A DNA stretch of 64,000 bases, from contig JAKVOG010000002.1 of assembly GCA_022482925.1 (NCBI GenBank), positions 124,001 to 188,000 of the forward strand, written 5' to 3'. The stretch's first letter is position 1. Every line of letters starts with the position of its first letter. Made by a program: the position numbers and the translations under genes. This DNA is from Selenomonas sp. (GTDB lineage Bacteria; Bacillota; Negativicutes; Selenomonadales; Selenomonadaceae). The notes under the pieces are model-generated. The model had not been told where the DNA came from. It ran no database searches and worked only from the letters and a program-made list of their open reading frames with translations. This document shows positions 34,701 through 43,837 of the stretch, one piece after another.

Positions 34701-35578
34701 ATGAAACAAGACGATCTGGAAAAAACGCAATATATGAGTCCGGACGATATGCGTCGGATGAAGCAGGGCGGGGCGCCTGCTGCTGCCAAGCCAAGACTGT
34801 CGGATACTCAGTCTATGCCGCCGGTCTCAGATGATACCTCAGACATCAAGCCACCGATTCCTCAGCGGCAGCCGGGGGCTGGCAATGCAAATGGCGTCCG
34901 GGAACTGTCGCCGGATGATGGTAAAGACAAAGATGGGCAACCAGAAAAAAAATCCTGGCTGACGCCCAAACGGAAGAAGCGACTGATGCTGGGCGGTGGT
35001 TTTCTGGCAGCACTGCTGATCGGCTTCATGATTGCCGGTTATTCGCAGGATCAGTCGGCGGCCAGGCAGAACCAGCGTCAGTATGAACAGCAGCAGATGA
35101 AGGACCGGGAACAGAAACTGGCGGATCAGGAAAAAGATCTCAAGGCCCGCCGTGAACAGCTGGAACAGCAGAAGAAGGACCTGCAGGCCAGGAAGCTCAG
35201 CTTGAAGATTCATCCAGCCGGGCCAAGGGCCGCAATGAGCAGCTCGGAGACAGTGCGCCTGGCTCGACTATCGGCAAGCTGATTGACAAGGTGACCGGGA
35301 AAGAAGCCAAGCGGAATGATCAGGTACAGCAGAATAAGCAGCAAAGTGCCCAGGCCGATACGGATGCGGCTTCTGTGAAGCAATCCATTTCTGAAGCCCA
35401 GCAGATGCTGGATGATGTCAATTCCAAGATTGACTCGGTGTCCTCCATGAAGCAGGAAGCCGGTCAGCTCAAAGCCAAGGCAGAGAGCGCCTATGCAGAG
35501 AACAAGGGCATTGTTGATCAGGCAATCTATTATGCCAAAGTGGGTGCAGGCATGCTCGAAGGCTGGTTGTCAAAATAA
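34701..35578 (+). CDS. Membrane-anchored coiled-coil protein, one frame break
   Basis: Unknown protein of about 292 aa when repaired. It has a cytoplasmic polar/proline-rich N-terminus (1-92), a basic patch KRKKR, one transmembrane helix (about 95-113) and a long extracytoplasmic coiled coil rich in Gln/Lys/Glu, ending in AKVGAGMLEGWLSK. The first frame ends at 35282; near 35190 one base appears to be missing, and the second frame reads AQLEDSSSRAKGRNEQLG before the downstream part that runs to 35578. Topology resembles envelope-spanning adaptor proteins, but no family is recognised. Confidence 0.6.
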
Positions 35579-35599
35579 GGACAGGGAAAGAAGTGTAAC

Positions 35600-36550
35600 G
35601 TGTTGAAGAAACTTCTCGTATTATGCATCGCTATGATGTCAGTATTACTACTGGCCGGCTGCGGCAGCGATAAACAGGATGCCACAGCGAAAAAGGACCT
35701 GCAGCCGATTACCATCGGTCTTATGCCGGATACGGATTCATTGCCGTTTATCATCGCGCAGGAGAAGGGATTCTTTGCCGAAGAAGGCGTTACGGTACAG
35801 ATCCAGCAGTACAAGAGTGCGATGGACCGCGATTCGGCGCTTCAGAGTGGCAATCTTGATGGCGCAGTATCGGATATGCTGGCAGTTGCCTTTGCCAAAT
35901 CGGGCGGCTTTGATGTGAAAGTCACCTCATCTACCGATGGCAGCTACAAGCTGATTGCCAGCAAGGAATCCGGCATCCATGATGTCAAGGCAATGGCAGG
36001 CAAGGATGTGGCGGTTTCGCGTAATACCATCATTGAGTATGTGACCGATCAGATCCTGGCCAAAGACAATATGACCGGAGAGAGCATCAATAAGGTCATC
36101 ATCCCGCAGATACCGACCCGTCTGGAGATGCTCCAGAATGGGAAACTGGCGGCCGCGACGCTGCCGGAACCAATGGCCAGTATTGCTGTGCATAATGGCT
36201 GTCAGTTCGTTACGGGATCGGATGAGCTCGGCATCAATCCGGGTGTGATCCTGTTTACTTCCAAGGCGGCTGACAGCAAGAAAGCGGAGATTCAGGCCAT
36301 GTATCGTGCCTACAATAAGGCTGTCGATTACCTGAATCAGACTGATCGCAGTGAATATATCGATCTGGTCATCGAGAAAGGCGGCTTCCCGCCAACGGCG
36401 AAAGAGGCACTGAAACTGCCGGAGTATCATAAGGCAGCTCTGCCGAAGGAATCCGATGTGGTGGACTGCATCAAGTGGCTCAACAGCAAGGGGCTTGTGC
36501 AGGAAACGTACAGCTATCAGGATATCGTGCTTGATTTATTAAGCAAATGA
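35600..36550 (+). CDS. ABC transporter substrate-binding lipoprotein (NMT1/SsuA type)
   Basis: Periplasmic, lipid-anchored solute-binding protein, 316 aa. The signal peptide ends in the lipobox LLAGC. The mature part follows the NMT1/THI5/SsuA fold: PFIIAQEKGFFAEEGVTV near the start, and later LPEPMASIA. Families of this type bind sulfonates, thiamine-pyrimidine precursors or nitrate/bicarbonate; the sequence alone does not settle which. Start GTG 35600. ATPase and permease genes follow in the same direction (38 bp, then a 4-bp overlap). Confidence 0.85.
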   Translation: MLKKLLVLCIAMMSVLLLAGCGSDKQDATAKKDLQPITIGLMPDTDSLPFIIAQEKGFFAEEGVTVQIQQYKSAMDRDSALQSGNLDGAVSDMLAVAFAKSGGFDVKVTSSTDGSYKLIASKESGIHDVKAMAGKDVAVSRNTIIEYVTDQILAKDNMTGESINKVIIPQIPTRLEMLQNGKLAAATLPEPMASIAVHNGCQFVTGSDELGINPGVILFTSKAADSKKAEIQAMYRAYNKAVDYLNQTDRSEYIDLVIEKGGFPPTAKEALKLPEYHKAALPKESDVVDCIKWLNSKGLVQETYSYQDIVLDLLSK

Positions 36551-36588
36551 TTGTTAACCGTGTGAAAAACTGAAATAAGAGAATCATC

Positions 36589-37344
36589 ATGATAGAAGTA
36601 GAACATTTATCCGTCAGCTACAAGGCTGGTCGAAAAACAAATATTGCCCTGCATGATGTCAGCCTGACCGTTCCGAAAGGGACGGTCTGTGCCGTTATAG
36701 GGCCTTCTGGCTGTGGCAAGTCCACGCTGCTGAAGGTCGTGGCCGGACTGATCTTCCAATATGAAGGCAGAGCACAGATTGACGGGGAACCAATAAATCC
36801 CCGGACGATGAAGATTGGTTTCATGCCGCAGAACTATGGCCTGCTGCCATGGAAGAATGTTGCCGACAATATCCGGCTGGGCTGTCGCATCAAGCATGCG
36901 CTGACCGCGGATACGGACCGTGAGATGACGGCACTCTGTGCCCGGCTCGGCATTCAGGGGCTCGAGCATCGCTATCCGCAGGAACTGTCGGGGGGACAGC
37001 GGCAGCGTGTCGGACTGGCCCGTGCGTTTTTACTGCATCCGGATATCCTGCTGATGGATGAGCCTTTTTCGGCGCTTGATGCGATTACTCGGGAGGAAAT
37101 GCAGGCCGTGTTCCTGGATCTCTGGCAGGCAAGCGGCATCACGACCATGCTGGTGACGCACTATGTGGAAGAGGCGCTTTACCTCGGACAGCAGATCGTA
37201 CGGATGTCGGCCCAGCCGGGCTCGGTGGCTGAGATCCTGGACAATCCGCTCAGTGGCAGCAGTGAGAAGCGCAGCTCACCGGAATTCTTTGCCATGGGGC
37301 AGCAGCTCCGGGCAAAGATCAAGGCAATGGGGGTGCAGGCATGA
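36589..37344 (+). CDS. ABC transporter ATP-binding protein (SsuB/TauB type)
   Basis: ATPase subunit of the importer, 251 aa. Walker A GPSGCGKST, Q-loop in FMPQNYGLLPW, signature LSGGQRQRVGLARA, Walker B ILLMDEPFSALD and the switch His in LVTHYVEEA are all present. Overlaps the permease gene by 4 bp (ATGA). Confidence 0.94.
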   Translation: MIEVEHLSVSYKAGRKTNIALHDVSLTVPKGTVCAVIGPSGCGKSTLLKVVAGLIFQYEGRAQIDGEPINPRTMKIGFMPQNYGLLPWKNVADNIRLGCRIKHALTADTDREMTALCARLGIQGLEHRYPQELSGGQRQRVGLARAFLLHPDILLMDEPFSALDAITREEMQAVFLDLWQASGITTMLVTHYVEEALYLGQQIVRMSAQPGSVAEILDNPLSGSSEKRSSPEFFAMGQQLRAKIKAMGVQA

Positions 37345-38090
37345 ATAAAGGGGAAATCGTCCTGCGTTCCTATATCCTGGGAGCGGGGTTCCTGCTGGTC
37401 ACCTGGTGGGGCATCGCCCTGCTGATGGAACTGCCGATCGTTCCTGCGCCGGATAAGGTGTTCATGAAACTTAGTCATGTATTCCTGCCGGTGATTGCTA
37501 TTCACGGAGCATACAGCCTGTGGCGCATTGCGGCCGGGCTGGCACTGGCTATACTGGTCGGCTATCCATTGGGCGTAGTCATGGGGTACTTTCAGCGTAC
37601 TGATCGTTATCTGGCCCCATTGGTCTATCTGACGTATCCAATCCCGAAGATTGCCCTGCTGCCGATTCTCATGCTGCTGGCCGGTCTCGGGGAATTGTCA
37701 AAAGTTATCATGATTTTCCTGATTATCGTATTTCAGGTGGTCATAGCGGTACGGGACGGAATCCGTACGATTCCGGAGGAGACCTATTATCCACTGTATT
37801 CCCTGGGCGCTTCGTTCATGCAGGTATTTCGTGACATCATCCTGCCGGCCTCCCTGCCGAAGTTCATCACGGCTGTCCGGGTCGCCATGGCAACGGCTGT
37901 TTCGGTACTGTTCTTTACCGAAACATTCGGGACACAGTATGGGATGGGCTATTTCATCATGGATGCCTGGTTGCGGGTCAACTATCTGGAAATGTATGCA
38001 GGTATCGTAGTGTTGAGTCTCATCGGTCTGCTGCTCTTTGGCGTGATTGACCTGATTGAACATTATGCCTGCCGGTGGCAGCATCGATAA
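37341..38090 (+). CDS. ABC transporter permease (SsuC/TauC type)
   Basis: Inner-membrane permease of the importer, 249 aa, with about six helices and the BPD_transp_1 EAA-like loop (LYSLGASFMQVFRDIILPASLPKF, cytoplasmic face). Overlap with the ATPase gene indicates translational coupling. The next gene, a gluzincin-like protein, begins 18 bp later and may be cotranscribed. Confidence 0.93.
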   Translation: MNKGEIVLRSYILGAGFLLVTWWGIALLMELPIVPAPDKVFMKLSHVFLPVIAIHGAYSLWRIAAGLALAILVGYPLGVVMGYFQRTDRYLAPLVYLTYPIPKIALLPILMLLAGLGELSKVIMIFLIIVFQVVIAVRDGIRTIPEETYYPLYSLGASFMQVFRDIILPASLPKFITAVRVAMATAVSVLFFTETFGTQYGMGYFIMDAWLRVNYLEMYAGIVVLSLIGLLLFGVIDLIEHYACRWQHR

Positions 38091-38108
38091 GGAGTCTGAG
38101 GGAGTAAT

Positions 38109-39743
38109 ATGAAAAAACTGGGAATTGTTCTTGTCCTGCTTCTTTTGGCAGGCGCAGCTGCTGGTATGCTCCTGGCACAAGGCCGGCTGCCGGCCGGTTT
38201 TGGACTGGCTGCCCGTGGTGACGGCTCGATCGAGGTCATCAGCGAGGGCAGCCCGGAGCAGAAAACAATGGCAGATGTCCAGCAGGCGGCAAAGGCATTC
38301 AATGATGTCCTGCAGGAACAGATGGGGGTCAAACTTAAGCGCTCGGTCAAGGTTTATGTAGCAGCATCAGAGCCGGTATACCAGCAGGTTCTGGAGCGCG
38401 AATTTGAGCTGAAGCCGGAAGAAGCAAAGAATATTGCTGCCATCTCCGGCGGCTGGTCGGGCGGCAAGCGGGCGGTCACAGCAATCAATGGCAAAGCCGG
38501 AGTTATGTCCGGTGCCAGTGATCGCTGGAGCACGACAGCGCATGAGCTTTTCCATCAGGTCCAGTATGAACTCAGTGAGGGCAATGACACGGATGAGCGG
38601 GCATTGTTCTGGCTGGAAGAAGGATCGGCAGATTATACCGGTGCTGCGCTGGCTGAGAAGCTGGGCGGCAAGAGCCGTGAGAAATGGCTGCTGGACACGA
38701 AGGCTGATCTCATGAGCGCACCAAAGGCGGTTGCTCCGGAAAAACTGCAGCACAATACATTGGAACAGCGTGAGGCTTTGATGGCCAAGGATCTTCATTC
38801 CTATCAGATGGCAGATCTCATGACCTGGTATCTGCTGGAACATTATGCCAAAGGGCAGGAAGGCGGAAAGCTGGTGGAATATTTCCGGCAGCTGGGTCAG
38901 GAGCGTCAGGGCGAGGCAGCATTCAAGAATACGTTTGGCGTGAGCCTGGATGCTTTTCTGGCGGAGTTCGATACCTGGTGGAATCAGGAAAAGGCCCGGA
39001 CGGCTGTGCTGCATTTCATCGCCCGGAAGGGAGTCAGTGATACGGTAGTGCAGTCGCTGACCCAGCAGGCGGATCTGACCCAGCAGCTGTTCCGGAGCCG
39101 CTTCGGCCGGGAACTCCATGGCGAATATCAGATTGTCCTGGCGGCAGACCAGCAGGATCTGATGGCTGCGGTGAAGGACTACTGCGGGATTCCTGAAGAC
39201 AAGGCCAAAGAACTGTCCGGATCCAGCCTCTGGATTGAGAATGGCAGTACGATTCTGGTGAACGTTGGTCAGCTCGAGGAAGACCGGCAGCAGGTATTCA
39301 GCATGGGTGTCATGCTCATGCGCATCATGCAGGCGCAGCGGAAAGGCCAGCCGGAGCACGATATTGAATGGCTGACCCGTGGAGCCGGTTATGTCATGGG
39401 CGTTGCGCGGCTGGGGGAGATCGGACTGGGGTCGCTTGCGGCCTATCAGCGGTCCTGGAAGGATACGCTGCAGAAAGGGGGCAGCCAGCCACAGCTGAGT
39501 CAGATGGTCACGGCGGATGGATTCCGTCAGGTGGCCGAGCGGCATAGTGATGATACGGCTTCAATTCTGGCGGAATATGCGACGGCCGAGCTGGTGAACC
39601 GTTTTGGCTGGCGGTCGCTCATCGATTGGCAGGAAGCGGTACGCCGCAGCGGTGATGGGCAGAAAGCCTTCCAGGAGACCTTTGGTTTGCGGCTGAATGA
39701 TTTTGAAGCCCAGGTTCAGGCAAAGATAAAGTATACACGATGA
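38109..39743 (+). CDS. Exported gluzincin-like (MA-type) metalloprotein
   Basis: A 544-residue protein with an N-terminal signal or anchor helix (about 1-24). The zinc site is TAHELFHQVQYELS at about 147-160 followed by FWLEEGSADYTG, the HExxH...E pattern of gluzincin peptidases. A second region (about 310-540) looks like a degenerate repeat of the same fold, without an HExxH. Substrate is unknown. Its position directly after the ABC importer (18 bp) suggests coexpression, not necessarily a joint function. Confidence 0.7.
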   Translation: MKKLGIVLVLLLLAGAAAGMLLAQGRLPAGFGLAARGDGSIEVISEGSPEQKTMADVQQAAKAFNDVLQEQMGVKLKRSVKVYVAASEPVYQQVLEREFELKPEEAKNIAAISGGWSGGKRAVTAINGKAGVMSGASDRWSTTAHELFHQVQYELSEGNDTDERALFWLEEGSADYTGAALAEKLGGKSREKWLLDTKADLMSAPKAVAPEKLQHNTLEQREALMAKDLHSYQMADLMTWYLLEHYAKGQEGGKLVEYFRQLGQERQGEAAFKNTFGVSLDAFLAEFDTWWNQEKARTAVLHFIARKGVSDTVVQSLTQQADLTQQLFRSRFGRELHGEYQIVLAADQQDLMAAVKDYCGIPEDKAKELSGSSLWIENGSTILVNVGQLEEDRQQVFSMGVMLMRIMQAQRKGQPEHDIEWLTRGAGYVMGVARLGEIGLGSLAAYQRSWKDTLQKGGSQPQLSQMVTADGFRQVAERHSDDTASILAEYATAELVNRFGWRSLIDWQEAVRRSGDGQKAFQETFGLRLNDFEAQVQAKIKYTR

Positions 39744-39749
39744 AACATC

Positions 39750-39778
39750 TTTACAAACGAATTTGAGTATGCTATCAT
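39750..39778 (+). promoter_or_regulatory. Promoter of the glutamine synthetase gene
   Basis: TTTACA (39750-39755), 17-bp spacer, TATCAT (39773-39778). Confidence 0.75.
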
Positions 39779-39784
39779 AGACAC

Positions 39785-39959
39785 TGTTGAAAGACATATA
39801 AGTAATGGCAATGGAGCCATGCGGAATAAGGTCCGGTCCGTTTTATCATGGAGCGTCAGGCGTATGAAGATACCTGGTTTGTATTCGTGAGTAATGGGAG
39901 GCTTGTTCGGTATGGCTTTTTCTGTGTCTCTGTTAAAGTTGTGAAAAGGATGGTATGTG
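39785..39959 (+). other. Long 5' leader of the glutamine synthetase mRNA
   Basis: About 170 transcribed, untranslated bases. Short hairpins can be drawn (ATGGCAATGGAGCCAT at 39804-39819; a CGGA...TCCG pair further on). I recognise no known riboswitch class and see no terminator-like attenuator. AAAGGATGG before ATG 39960 is the ribosome-binding site. Confidence 0.45.
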
Positions 39960-41846
39960 ATGGAAGATTTACTGTATGTGATCCCGGCAAACTCCAGTAA
40001 GGAAGATGTGCTCAAGAGCCTCAAGGCACATCCTGAGATTAAATTCGTTTCATTGGTCGGTGTAGATATGGCCGGTAATGATACGGATGAAAAGATTCCG
40101 ATGCGTATCTTCTTGAAAGATATCGATGATTTCTATGCCGGTACGGCTGTTCAGACAGATGGTTCTTCCGTTGTGCTGACTGGTATCGCTACGCTGAACA
40201 ATGCAAAAGTAGATATGCCGATCGATTCGTCGGTCAAGTGGTTCGTGGATTACAATATGGAATTCTGCGATGAAGAAACGGAGAAACCGGTTGGTACGCT
40301 GCGCATCCCGGCATTCCTGATCCATGATGGCAAACGCGTTGATGCCCGTGCTGTTTTGGCAGATACGCTGAGCTATGTCAAGAAAGAACTGTTGCAGCTC
40401 TTCAAAGAGAACCCGAAGATGTCCGGTCTCGAGAGCATCAATGGTGCTGATGTGACGGATATTTCCTTCACTTCCGCTACGGAGCTTGAGTTCTGGGTCA
40501 AGACGCCGCTGGAGGATGCAGCAATCGAAGAGATGTCCGCATCACAGGTCATGCAGGAGCAGTATTGGGAGCGCACGCAGGGCATTGTCCGTACGGCTAT
40601 GGAAGCCTGCCTGCTGGAACTTGATAAATATGGTTTTTCAGTCGAGATGGGCCATAAAGAGGTCGGTGGCCTCAAGGCCCAGATCGATGAGAACGGTCAT
40701 ACGACGCATGTCTGTGAGCAGCTCGAGATTGACTGGCGCTTTGCGGATGCACTGCAGGCCGCTGATAACGAGATCTTTGTCCGTACGGTAGTCAAAGAGA
40801 CCTTCCGTTCCGTTGGCCTCGAGGTCAGCTTCAAGGCAAAACCGATGATCGGTCTGGCTGGCAACGGCGAGCATACGCATATCGGTATGGCTGCAATCAC
40901 GAAAGATGGCAAGCTGCACAACCTGTTCACGGCGGATGATCAGAAGAAAGACTTCATGAGCTCGGTTGGCTATGGTTCCATCATGGGCATGCTCAAGAAC
41001 TATGAGTCCATCAACCCGTTCGTTTCCGCAACGAATGATTCCCTGAACCGCCTGAAACCGGGCTTTGAGGCACCAGTCTGCATCGTAACGTCCCTGGGAC
41101 ATAAGCCGACGGTTCCTTCCCGTAACCGTACGATCCTGGCCGGCCTCATCCGTGATCTGGGCAACCCGTATGCAACCCGTTTCGAGCTGCGTGCCTGCAA
41201 CCCGTACACGAATACGTATCTCGTACTGGCGGCTATCTATTCCGCCTGCCTCGATGGCGTCAAGGTTGCGGTCAAACATACTACGGCTGAGCTGCTCGGC
41301 GAGCTCTCCAAGGAAGCTGGCGAAGAAGGCTTCTATCTGGAGAAGGACCGTGCTTACCGCAGTGAGGATGATGTATTCGAGGACTACACGGATGAAGAGC
41401 GCGATCGCCTCTTCGGTGCTCCACCAGCTACAGTCTGGGAGAACATGCAGAACTTCGAGAACTATCCGGAGAAGACGAAAGTCCTCATGGCCGGTGGTGC
41501 ACTGGATGATGTCATCATCAATGCCTTCCGCGGCGGCGCTCTGCTGCGCTGGAAGACGGAGCTCATTGCTCGCATCATTCCGGAGAACCGCGACATCGTT
41601 CGTGCTGCCAAAGAGATCAAATCGGATTTCGTGACGGATCAGGATTCCTATAACTGGAACAAGATCAACGGCATTCGCAGCTATCTCGCCAAGGACAGCA
41701 TCGATGAGAAATCGCTCTTCACGCTGCTCATCAATGCCCTCAACGAAGGCGACTATGCAACGGCATCCGGCCTGCAGGTTGAGATGTATGACAAGGTAGA
41801 GGAGCTCAAAGCTCTCTACGATTCCTACAGCAAGAACATGATCTGA
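39960..41846 (+). CDS. Glutamine synthetase, long variant (about 628 aa)
   Basis: Ammonium assimilation: glutamate + NH3 + ATP to glutamine. The protein keeps a GS beta-grasp region (about 20-110) and the catalytic barrel: a diverged GHKEVGGLKAQID replaces the usual NEVGPGQHE, KAKPMIGLAGNGEHTHIGM carries the metal/ammonium His, and NRLKPGFEAPV, PSRNRTI and RFELRACNPYTNTYL match the glutamate/ATP motifs. It is longer than the ~445-residue GSI and shorter than GSIII, with a C-terminal helical extension (about 480-628). ATG 39960 is preferred over the GTG 3 bp upstream. Monocistronic, with its own promoter and terminator. Confidence 0.88.
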   Translation: MEDLLYVIPANSSKEDVLKSLKAHPEIKFVSLVGVDMAGNDTDEKIPMRIFLKDIDDFYAGTAVQTDGSSVVLTGIATLNNAKVDMPIDSSVKWFVDYNMEFCDEETEKPVGTLRIPAFLIHDGKRVDARAVLADTLSYVKKELLQLFKENPKMSGLESINGADVTDISFTSATELEFWVKTPLEDAAIEEMSASQVMQEQYWERTQGIVRTAMEACLLELDKYGFSVEMGHKEVGGLKAQIDENGHTTHVCEQLEIDWRFADALQAADNEIFVRTVVKETFRSVGLEVSFKAKPMIGLAGNGEHTHIGMAAITKDGKLHNLFTADDQKKDFMSSVGYGSIMGMLKNYESINPFVSATNDSLNRLKPGFEAPVCIVTSLGHKPTVPSRNRTILAGLIRDLGNPYATRFELRACNPYTNTYLVLAAIYSACLDGVKVAVKHTTAELLGELSKEAGEEGFYLEKDRAYRSEDDVFEDYTDEERDRLFGAPPATVWENMQNFENYPEKTKVLMAGGALDDVIINAFRGGALLRWKTELIARIIPENRDIVRAAKEIKSDFVTDQDSYNWNKINGIRSYLAKDSIDEKSLFTLLINALNEGDYATASGLQVEMYDKVEELKALYDSYSKNMI

Positions 41847-41872
41847 TGATTTCGTAACATTGGATATAAAAG

Positions 41873-41904
41873 ACACCGTACGTATAAACGTGCGGTGTTT
41901 TTTT
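41873..41904 (+). terminator. Terminator after glutamine synthetase
   Basis: ACACCGTACG (41873-41882) pairs with CGTGCGGTGT (41889-41898; one G-U), followed by TTTTTTT. Confidence 0.85.
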
Positions 41905-42072
41905 GTTGTTAGCAGGGAATAGAAGCTTGAAGCACGAATAGAATATATATAATTATAGCAGAAGATTTTGAATAATTATTGCTTTGACGGCGGTTTTTAA
42001 TGCTAACCCTTATTTTTCGCTGGAATTGAATCGATAAATAGGTAAGGATGTAACAACAGGGAGGTATGCAGT

Positions 42073-42276
42073 ATGAAAAAGCAAAAACAATTAGCCTGGA
42101 TCATTGCTTTTGCATTGACGACGGGGAACCTGTCTTTTGTGCAGGCACAGTCAGCAGTGGATTTTGAGGATGCGGAATACATTTCATCACACCGGGCAAA
42201 ACTCAGGAAAAGGGGCGGTTTAGTCAGTGGAAAAAGCAGTTTTACAGCTGGTATCATGCGGCTTTGGTCCGTGTGA
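42073..42276 (+). pseudogene. Signal-peptide remnant fused out of frame to an RND pump
   Basis: GGGAGG and ATG 42073 open a 67-codon frame whose first ~27 residues are a normal signal peptide (MKKQKQLAWIIAFALTTGNL, then FVQA-QS). After about ten more codons the sequence no longer looks like a protein, while another frame begins to read RND permease sequence. This is best read as the 5' end of an exported protein, perhaps the adaptor or TolC-like partner of an efflux operon, joined to the middle of the pump gene by deletion. Confidence 0.6.
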
Positions 42277-43752
42277 TCGAACATAAGAAACTTGTTCTGC
42301 TGGTTACGCTGGTGGCATTCGCCTGCTCTATTGGCGGGCTGCAGTTCCTGCGGCAGGAATATTTTCCTGCCTCTACGCGGCTGGATCTCATTGTGCAGCT
42401 GGAACTGCCAGCGGGGTCAACCGCGGAAAACACAGAGCGTGTGGCGTCCCGTTTTGCCCAGGAGCTGAATAACCGGTCGGAACTGGATTATTATACCTAT
42501 CATACAGGTGAAGGCGCACCGCGGTTTGTACTGACCTTTGAGCCAGCTAATGGCAAACCGAATTTTGCTGAGTTTGTACTGGTTGCCAAAGATCTGGCCG
42601 GAAGGCAGAAACTGGAACAGGATATCACGCAGCTATTGCAGGAGAAGTTCCCGGAAATCAAATCGCATCAGAAAGTGATCCTGACGGGAGATTCGTTTGA
42701 TTATCCAACGATGCTGAGGGTAGAAGGGCCGGATCTTGGACAAGTGAAGGAGATTGCGGAGCAGGTTGCGGCCAGGATGAGACAGGATTCGGCTGTGCGT
42801 AATGTGAATCTGAAGACTGGCACGGGGCATTCAGCTGACTACGGATGCAGCTCACAATCGTCAGCTGGGCGTTACGGCCCAGAGCCTGAGCCTGAATATG
42901 AAACGGGCGATGGAGGGCGAGACCATCAGTGCGTATCAGGAGGGGGATCGCTTACTGCCAATCGTTTTCCGTCTTCAAGGAAATCAGGCGGCACCGGCTG
43001 ATGATCTGATGAAGGTTCCGGTTCAGCTGCCTGGCGGTAAAACAGTTCCGCTGGGGCAGGTGGCAACGCCATCAATGGAACTGGAGGATGGCGAGATCTA
43101 TCGCAAGGATGGGAAACCTTCAATCCAGGTTTGTGCGGAGGTGAATGGCAAGAAGACTGGAGAGGATGTGGCCACTGATGTCTATGAAGGACTGTCAGAG
43201 CTTCGGTCGAGCCTGCCACCGGGCTATGCAATCAAATATGATGGTGTCTCTGATGACAGTGATGTTACAACTGGATTGTTTTTGGATCCGGTGCCGATCA
43301 TGGCATTGATTATCTTGATCGTGCTGATGATACAACTGCAGAATCCAGTCAAGGCACTGATGACTATCCTGACTGCACCGCTGGGGATGATTGGCGTTAC
43401 TGCCGGACTGCTGCTTACCGGGCGCCCGTTTGGCTTTGTGGTCATGCTGGGGATATTGGCACTTTTTGGCATTATCATCCGGAATTCCATTATTCTGATC
43501 GATCAGATTGGACAGCATGAGCGTGCTGGTGAGAATGTGCGGGAAGCTGTTATCCATGCAGCTGAAAGTCGGCTGCGGCCTATCCTGCTTACGGCAATGG
43601 CGGCTATCCTGGCGATGATTCCACTGGCGATGAATCTGTTTTGGGGGCCGATGGCCGTGGCAATCGGTTCCGGGCTGCTCGTGGCAACGGTGCTGACACT
43701 GTTTGTTCTACCGGCAATGTATATAACCTGGTACGGGCGGAAACAGATCTAG
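42200..43752 (+). pseudogene. C-terminal half of an RND efflux permease, N-terminal half missing
   Basis: From about 42200 the DNA encodes GRFSQWKKQFYSWYHAALVR and RVIEHKKLVLLVTLV, the usual start of the second half of an AcrB/HAE1-type pump (TM7), then the porter subdomain (FPASTRLDLIVQLELPAGST) and TM8-TM12 (PIMALIILIVLMIQLQNP, FGIIIRNSIILIDQI, LRPILLTAMAAILAMIPLA). About 500 of the usual ~1,030 residues are present and no partner genes remain. Two further frame shifts near 42815 and 42834 (each one base missing) interrupt VNLKDWHGAF / LTTDAAHNRQLGVTAQ. The large deletion is real in the assembly; the small shifts may be sequencing errors. Confidence 0.8.
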
Positions 43753-43794
43753 CGGCTATAGGAATCAATCGATAATGTAGTTTACTCTGGATAC

Positions 43795-43833
43795 AAAAGA
43801 GAGCGGCGTGCAATTTGCACGCCGCTCTCTTTT
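43795..43833. terminator. Bidirectional terminator
   Basis: A near-perfect palindrome, AAAAGAGAGCGGCGTGCAA (43795-43813) with its complement at 43815-43833, between the RND remnant and the minus-strand 86-aa gene. Confidence 0.9.
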
Positions 43834-43837
43834 GTCT

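Noticed and set aside
38367..39545. Long minus-strand open frame (about 390 codons) opposite the gluzincin-like gene
   Set aside because: No domain or signal, and rich in His/Leu/Arg in the way typical of antisense frames in this base composition.
39785..39959. Glutamine riboswitch before glutamine synthetase
   Set aside because: I could not find the conserved core of the known glutamine RNA classes.
40638..41876. Minus-strand open frame of about 410 codons opposite glutamine synthetase
   Set aside because: The sense strand is a certain glutamine synthetase; the antisense frame has no start signal or domain.
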